A stretch of DNA of 64,000 bases from Micromonospora tulbaghiae (GTDB lineage: Bacteria; Actinomycetota; Actinomycetes; Mycobacteriales; Micromonosporaceae). The position numbers and the translations under genes were made by a program. Below the pieces are notes generated by a model. It was not told the origin of the DNA and searched no databases. It worked only from the letters and a program-made list of their open reading frames with translations. Where the stretch lies: positions 1-64,000 of the forward strand of contig NZ_FMCQ01000014.1 in NCBI RefSeq assembly GCF_900091605.1, in the 5' to 3' direction. Of the stretch, positions 59,615 to 64,000 are shown piece by piece; positions within the stretch are counted from its first letter, which is position 1, and the number at the start of each line of letters is the position of its first letter.

Positions 59615-59713
59615 ATGAGCGAGCGGATCGGGGCGCGCATCGGGCGGCGCGCCCGTGCCGGTGACCGAAACCGATGGCGGCGCCGCGGCGCGGGCCGGCG
59701 GGAGGCGGCGTGA
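59615..59713 (+). CDS. Possible small arginine-rich peptide
   Basis: ATG 59615 starts a 32-codon frame, MSERIGARIGRRARAGD followed by a run rich in arginine (14 of 32). It stops at TGA 59711-59713, overlapping the GTG of the next gene in GTGA. A weak GGAG site lies nine bases upstream. It may be a coupling leader or chance; sequence resembles a common Micromonosporaceae intergenic motif (GAGCGAGCGG). Confidence 0.3.
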   Translation: MSERIGARIGRRARAGDRNRWRRRGAGRREAA

Positions 59714-60282
59714 GCAACCCCGGCTACGGCAACGGCGACCTGCCGGCCGTCTTCCCGGACTGGTCGCCCTACACCGACCTGGAGTCGGCCGCCCGGGCGT
59801 ACCTGCGCGACCCGGACATCGCGCTGGAGGCGCTCGACGGCGTGCTGCGCGGCGCGTCGGTGCTCGGCTTCACGCTGGAGCGCTTCGTCAACGAGGTGAA
59901 CGGGGTGTGGCAGGAGGTCGTCGTCTGCGACGGCAGCCGGCTGGTGCTCTGGCACGGCGAGGACGTGCCGCCGGGGGAGGGGCCACCCGGCGCGATGACC
60001 TCCTCGCTGCGCGTGGTGCCGCTGTCCACCGTCACCGAGGTCGGCTGCCGGCGGCGGCTCATGCGCGCCGACAACGGCACTGTGCGCGTCGACAGCATCG
60101 ACGTGTACCTGCTGCTCAGCTCGCTGGACGAGGCGCCGCCCAGCGACGAGGCGATGGGCGCGCCCCGGCACGACGCGCTGCGCTTCGGCAAGACCCTCGA
60201 CGACGGCGGGGCGGGACAGATCGCCCGGCTGGAGGAGTTCGCCCGGCTGGTCGCCTCGGTCGTCGGCCGGCCCCTGCTCTGA
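59710..60282 (+). CDS. Conserved hypothetical protein of the proteasome locus
   Basis: A 190-residue protein without signal or membrane segments. LPAVFPDWSPYTDLESAARAYLRDP (11-35) and SLRVVPLSTVTEVGCRRRL (about 100-118) frame an alpha-beta domain, and RLEEFARLVASVVGRP ends the protein. GGGAGG lies five bases before GTG 59710. It occupies the place between trmI and arc where actinobacteria often carry such a protein; function unknown. Confidence 0.72.
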   Translation: MSNPGYGNGDLPAVFPDWSPYTDLESAARAYLRDPDIALEALDGVLRGASVLGFTLERFVNEVNGVWQEVVVCDGSRLVLWHGEDVPPGEGPPGAMTSSLRVVPLSTVTEVGCRRRLMRADNGTVRVDSIDVYLLLSSLDEAPPSDEAMGAPRHDALRFGKTLDDGGAGQIARLEEFARLVASVVGRPLL

Positions 60283-60290
60283 GGCGGACG

Positions 60291-60329
60291 CACGACGGGC
60301 CGGGAACGTGTGTCCCCGGCCCGTCGTGT
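60291..60329. terminator. Bidirectional terminator between convergent genes
   Basis: CACGACGGGCCGGG and its complement pair around an eleven-base loop, between the hypothetical protein stop and the end of the ferredoxin gene. Confidence 0.7.
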
Positions 60330-60340
60330 CCGTCTCCGCC

Positions 60341-60634
60341 TCAGTCCTCGGCCTCCGGGCCGGCCACCTCGACGCCGTCGCTGCCGCGCACGACGTGGAT
60401 GCACTCGCCCGGGCACTCCTTCGCCGAGTCGATCACCTCGAGGCGCAGGTGCTCCGGCACGTCCACCCGGGCGCCGGGGGCCTGCCGCAGCTCGCCGTCC
60501 GGGCCCTTGACGTACGCCAGGCCGTCGACGTCGAACTCGAAGACCTCCGGCGCGTACTGCACGCAGAGCCCGTCACCGGTGCAGAGATCCTGATCGACCC
60601 AGACCTGCAACTGGTCGGTCGCGACGTCGGTCAC
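60341..60634 (-). CDS. Ferredoxin (3Fe-4S or 4Fe-4S type)
   Basis: A 97-residue iron-sulfur protein. CTGDGLC (18-24, C-X5-C) and CPGECI (about 74-79) give four cysteines, the spacing of the single-cluster ferredoxins that serve cytochrome P450 or other redox partners in actinobacteria. The extra acidic residues and DVDGLAYVKG support electron-transfer use. No P450 gene is in the window. It opposes the proteasome genes and is divergent from arc. Confidence 0.88.
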   Translation of the reverse strand: MTDVATDQLQVWVDQDLCTGDGLCVQYAPEVFEFDVDGLAYVKGPDGELRQAPGARVDVPEHLRLEVIDSAKECPGECIHVVRGSDGVEVAGPEAED

Positions 60635-60811
60635 GAAGCACCCCCCATGTTCTCCCGTCCCACACTCCGACGGTACCCGAACGCCCGTACCCGCCCCGCG
60701 ACCAGCCCTTCGCGATCAAGCTTCGGTGACGAGCGCGTTGCTGTGGACCGAATCGGGCTCATAGCGGCTAGTGTTAGGTCAGAACGTTCAAGCCCCCCGG
60801 GGAGGTGGGAC

Positions 60812-62593
60812 GTGGCACGCAGCGACGACGCGGACTCGCGCGCCGCACGGTGGGAAAAGGAAGCCCACGATCTCTCCACGCAGGTCGCGTTCCTGCAAGA
60901 GGAACTCGCTCTGGTGCGGCGCAAGTTGACCGAAAGCCCTCGACACGTCCGGCAGCTCGAAGAGCGGCTGGCGGCCACCCAGGCACAGTTGGCGCGGCTG
61001 ACCGAGAACAACGAACGGCTCGTGAGCACCCTCAAGGAGGCTCGCGCGCAGATCGTGACGCTCAAGGAGGAGATCGACCGTCTCGCCCAGCCGCCGAGTG
61101 GCTACGGCGTCTTCCTGGCCAAGCACGACGACGGCACGGTGGACGTGTTCACCGGCGGGCGCAAGCTCCGGGTGGCCGTCTCGCCCTCGCTCGAGGTCGA
61201 CGAGCTGCGCCGTGGCCAGGAGGTCCTGCTCAACGACGCGCTCAACATCGTCGACGCGTTCGGCTACGAGCGGGTCGGCGAGGTGGTGATGCTCAAGGAG
61301 ATCCTGGCGGGCCCCGAGGGCGCTCCGGGTGACCGGGCACTCGTGGTGTCGCACTCCGACGAGGAGCGCATCGTGCACCTCGCCGAGACCCTGATCGGCA
61401 GCGCGATCCGGGCCGGCGACTCGCTCATGATCGAGCCCCGTTCGGCGTACGCGTACGAGCGGATCCCGAAGAGCGAGGTCGAGGAGCTGGTCCTGGAGGA
61501 GGTGCCCGACGTCAACTACGAGGACATCGGTGGCCTCCAGGCACAGATCGAGCAGATCCGCGACGCGGTGGAGCTGCCGTTCCTGCACTCCGACCTGTTC
61601 CGCGAGCACCAGCTCCGGCCGCCGAAGGGCATCCTGCTCTACGGCCCGCCCGGCTGCGGCAAGACGCTGATCGCCAAGGCGGTGGCCAACTCGCTGGCCA
61701 AGAAGATCGCCGAGCGGGAGGGGAAGGACCGGCACACCAGCTTCTTCCTCAACATCAAGGGCCCCGAGCTGCTCAACAAGTACGTCGGCGAGACCGAGCG
61801 GCACATCCGGCTGATCTTCCAGCGGGCGCGGGAGAAGGCCGGCGAGGGCACTCCGGTGATCGTGTTCTTCGACGAGATGGACTCGGTGTTCCGCACCCGC
61901 GGCTCCGGCGTCTCCTCCGACGTGGAGAACACCATCGTCCCGCAGCTGCTCAGCGAGATCGACGGCGTCGAGGGCCTGGAGAACGTCATCGTCATCGGCG
62001 CCTCCAACCGGGAAGACATGATCGACCCGGCGATCCTGCGTCCGGGCCGGCTCGACGTGAAGATCAAGATCGAGCGGCCGGACGCCGAGGCGGCGAAGGA
62101 CATCTTCTCCAAGTACATCCTCGCCGGCCTGCCGCTGCACGCCGACGACCTGGCCGAACACGGCGGAGACGCCCAGGCCACCGTCGCGGCGATGATCGAC
62201 GCGGTGGTCCTGCGGATGTACTCCGAGACCGAGGAGAACCGCTTCCTCGAGGTCACCTACGCCAACGGCGACAAGGAAGTCCTCTACTTCAAGGACTTCA
62301 ACTCCGGCGCGATGATCCAGAACATCGTCGACCGGGGCAAGAAGATGGCCATCAAGGAGTTCCTCACCTCCGGCCGCAAGGGGCTGCGCCTGCAGCACCT
62401 GCTCGACGCCTGCGTCGACGAGTTCCGCGAGAACGAGGACCTGCCCAACACCACGAACCCCGACGACTGGGCCCGCATCTCCGGCAAGAAGGGCGAGCGG
62501 ATCGTCTACATCCGCACGCTCGTCTCCGGCGGCAAGGGCGCCGAGGCCGGACGGTCCATCGAGACCGCCAGCAACACCGGCCAATACCTCTAG
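60812..62593 (+). CDS. arc: Proteasomal ATPase Arc/Mpa
   Basis: A 593-residue AAA+ ATPase that unfolds pupylated proteins and feeds them to the 20S proteasome. An N-terminal coiled coil (about 10-80, QVAFLQEELALVRRKLTE) binds Pup, followed by OB-fold rings and the motor: Walker A GPPGCGKT (about 279), Walker B VFFDEMDSVF, R-finger region. The C-terminal NTGQYL ends in the GQYL motif needed to dock on the proteasome. Ribosome site GGGGAGGTGGG precedes GTG 60812. Standard gene of actinobacterial proteasome loci. Confidence 0.96.
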   Translation: MARSDDADSRAARWEKEAHDLSTQVAFLQEELALVRRKLTESPRHVRQLEERLAATQAQLARLTENNERLVSTLKEARAQIVTLKEEIDRLAQPPSGYGVFLAKHDDGTVDVFTGGRKLRVAVSPSLEVDELRRGQEVLLNDALNIVDAFGYERVGEVVMLKEILAGPEGAPGDRALVVSHSDEERIVHLAETLIGSAIRAGDSLMIEPRSAYAYERIPKSEVEELVLEEVPDVNYEDIGGLQAQIEQIRDAVELPFLHSDLFREHQLRPPKGILLYGPPGCGKTLIAKAVANSLAKKIAEREGKDRHTSFFLNIKGPELLNKYVGETERHIRLIFQRAREKAGEGTPVIVFFDEMDSVFRTRGSGVSSDVENTIVPQLLSEIDGVEGLENVIVIGASNREDMIDPAILRPGRLDVKIKIERPDAEAAKDIFSKYILAGLPLHADDLAEHGGDAQATVAAMIDAVVLRMYSETEENRFLEVTYANGDKEVLYFKDFNSGAMIQNIVDRGKKMAIKEFLTSGRKGLRLQHLLDACVDEFRENEDLPNTTNPDDWARISGKKGERIVYIRTLVSGGKGAEAGRSIETASNTGQYL

Positions 62594-62604
62594 TCCGACC
62601 CTCG

Positions 62605-62639
62605 ACGAAGGCCCGTGGCGTACGCGCCACGGGCCTTCG
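62605..62639 (+). terminator. Hairpin terminator between arc and dop
   Basis: A perfect 15-base stem (CGAAGGCCCGTGGCG and complement) around TACGC lies twelve bases after the arc stop. No T-run follows; it may attenuate rather than end transcription. Confidence 0.75.
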
Positions 62640-62757
62640 CGCGTATCCGGGTGGGCCGCCACACCGGACCGGCGCTGCCGCCACGCCCCCTCGGCGCGTC
62701 ACGCCGACTACGCTCGACGTGACGGGGACCGGGACGGCGAGCGGAGCGGGCAGGTCG

Positions 62758-64000
62758 ATGAGCGTTAGACGGATCATGGGCACCGAGGTCGAGTACGGCA
62801 TCTCCGTGCCCGGTCAGGCCGGAGCCAACCCGATGGTCACCTCCTCCCAGGTGGTCAACGCCTACGGAGCACGGCCGGAACTCAACCGGGGCGGCCGGGC
62901 CCGCTGGGACTACGAGGAGGAGTCGCCACTGCGCGACGCGCGCGGGTTCACCTACTCCGGCGCCGCGTACGACCCGGCCGAGGCGCTCGCCGACGAGGAT
63001 CTCGGGCTCGCCAACGTCATACTCACCAACGGCGCCCGCCTCTACGTCGACCACGCGCACCCGGAGTACTCCACGCCCGAGGTGACCAACCCGCTGGACG
63101 TGGTGCGGTGGGACAAGGCGGGGGAGCGGGTGATGGCCGAGGCGGCCCGGCGGGCCGCGACCATCCCGGGCACCCACCCGATCCACCTGTACAAGAACAA
63201 CACCGACAACAAGGGCGCCAGCTACGGCGCGCACGAGAACTACCTGATGCGCCGGCAGACGCCGTTCGCCGACATCGTGGCGTACCTGACGCCGTTCTTC
63301 GTCACCCGGCAGATCGTCTGCGGCGCCGGGCGGGTCGGCATCGGCCAGGACGGCGGCCAGAGCGGTTTCCAGATCTCCCAGCGGGCCGACTTCTTCGAGG
63401 TCGAGGTGGGACTGGAGACGACGCTCAAACGGCCCATCATCAACACCCGTGACGAGCCGCACGCCGACGCCGACAAGTACCGCCGGCTGCACGTCATCAT
63501 CGGCGACGCGAACCTCTCCGAGATCTCCACGTTCCTCAAGGTCGGCACCACCTCGCTGATCCTCGGCATGATCGAGGAGAAGGCGCTCGGCGCGGACCTG
63601 GGCATCGCCGACCCGGTGGCCGAGCTGCGCGCGGTCAGCCACGACCCGTCGCTCAAGCACCTGATGCGCATGCGCGACGGCCGCAAGCTGACCGCGCTGG
63701 ACGTGCAGTGGGCGTACCTGGAGAGGGTCGGCTCCTTCGTGGACGACCGCTACGGCCAGGACGTGGACGCGCAGACCGCCGACGTGCTGCGCCGCTGGGA
63801 GAGCGTGCTGGACCGGCTCGGCCGGGACGCGTTCGAGTGCGCCGACGAGCTGGACTGGGTGGCCAAGCTGCGGCTCCTGGAGGGCTACCGGGAGCGGGAG
63901 AAGCTGGCCTGGGGCTCGCACAAGCTGCAGCTGGTCGACCTCCAGTACTCCGACGTGCGGCCGGAGAAGGGCCTGTACCACCGCCTGGTGCAGCGCGGCT
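62758..64000 (+). CDS. dop: Pup deamidase/depupylase Dop (3' end outside the window)
   Basis: The first 414 residues of Dop, which deamidates Pup's C-terminal glutamine and removes Pup from proteins; related to PafA ligase. RRIMGTEVEYGISVPG (4-19), NPMVTSSQVVNAYG and YKNNTDNKGASYGAHENYLM are distinctive and favour Dop over PafA by the longer insert near residue 45-60 (RPELNRGGRARWDYEEESP). ATP-grasp-like glutamine-synthetase fold. The frame is open at the window edge. Downstream, pup and the proteasome subunit genes are expected. Confidence 0.94.
   Translation, partial: MSVRRIMGTEVEYGISVPGQAGANPMVTSSQVVNAYGARPELNRGGRARWDYEEESPLRDARGFTYSGAAYDPAEALADEDLGLANVILTNGARLYVDHAHPEYSTPEVTNPLDVVRWDKAGERVMAEAARRAATIPGTHPIHLYKNNTDNKGASYGAHENYLMRRQTPFADIVAYLTPFFVTRQIVCGAGRVGIGQDGGQSGFQISQRADFFEVEVGLETTLKRPIINTRDEPHADADKYRRLHVIIGDANLSEISTFLKVGTTSLILGMIEEKALGADLGIADPVAELRAVSHDPSLKHLMRMRDGRKLTALDVQWAYLERVGSFVDDRYGQDVDAQTADVLRRWESVLDRLGRDAFECADELDWVAKLRLLEGYREREKLAWGSHKLQLVDLQYSDVRPEKGLYHRLVQRG

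Noticed and set aside
1..64000. tRNA or rRNA genes
   Set aside because: No T-loop-like motif (GGTTCGAATCC) or rRNA sequence was recognised by eye; a tRNA scan would be decisive.

Overview
The window looks like chromosomal DNA of a high-GC actinobacterium, most likely Micromonospora or a close relative (Micromonosporaceae). Supporting marks are the very high GC with strong third-position bias, many GTG starts, 4-base ATGA/GTGA gene overlaps, the Arc/Mpa-Dop proteasome-pupylation genes, the mycothiol ligase gene mshC with its usual three partner families, F420-type luciferase-like oxidoreductases and a receiver-plus-LuxR regulator. The genus is inference; no rRNA or tRNA gene was recognised.

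Layout. 0-1.3 kb: an IS110-family insertion sequence whose non-coding left region may encode a bridge RNA, abutting a long palindromic repeat. 1.4-7.9 kb: secA2, a GAF-ANTAR regulator with a coupled mini-ORF, and small metabolic or hypothetical genes. 7.9-13.5 kb: cysteine dioxygenase and rhodanese followed by two tandem OmpR-type winged-helix proteins without receiver domains, a uridine-kinase-like protein with a broken P-loop, a DksA/TraR-type zinc finger, and DUF72 and DUF2267 proteins. 13.5-16.8 kb: a second DUF72 gene, a PIG-L deacetylase and, divergently, a 100-residue protein of four 21-residue repeats directly coupled to a JmjC/cupin-4 oxygenase. 16.9-21.4 kb: a four-gene minus-strand operon (small helical protein, helical partner, FtsK/SpoIIIE-type ATPase, coiled-coil membrane protein). 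21.5-29.5 kb: NYN nuclease-like gene, a ClpC-like unfoldase, DUF3140, LysR, hemerythrin-like and M20 peptidase genes. 29.6-42.8 kb: aldo-keto reductase, F420-type oxidoreductase with uppP, the mycothiol-linked set ending in mshC, a GntR regulator, a PAC2 protein and metH.

42.8-50.2 kb is the most accessory-looking stretch: lower-GC spacer, two small secreted proteins, a decayed copy of a DUF6069 membrane gene with an intact copy nearby, an ECF sigma factor with a SnoaL-like tail, and a metal-resistance-like group (YnfA, MerR, a CC-motif protein, a divergent CDF transporter). 50.3-58.6 kb: zinc metallopeptidase, HAD phosphatase with a probable CTG start, a MacB/FtsX-type ABC exporter, an orphan response regulator, a RecB-like nuclease and an S2P-type protease. 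58.6 kb to the end is the proteasome locus: trmI, a conserved hypothetical, an opposing ferredoxin, arc and the 5' part of dop.

Two families of dispersed inverted repeats occupy intergenic spaces: family A (arms GATCATGA[A/G]GTTG) at 1.3, 16.8 and 56.3 kb, and family B (arms GATCTTGCA) twice at 37 kb. The best candidates for undescribed biology are the repeat-peptide/JmjC pair, the FtsK-like operon and the possible IS110 bridge RNA.
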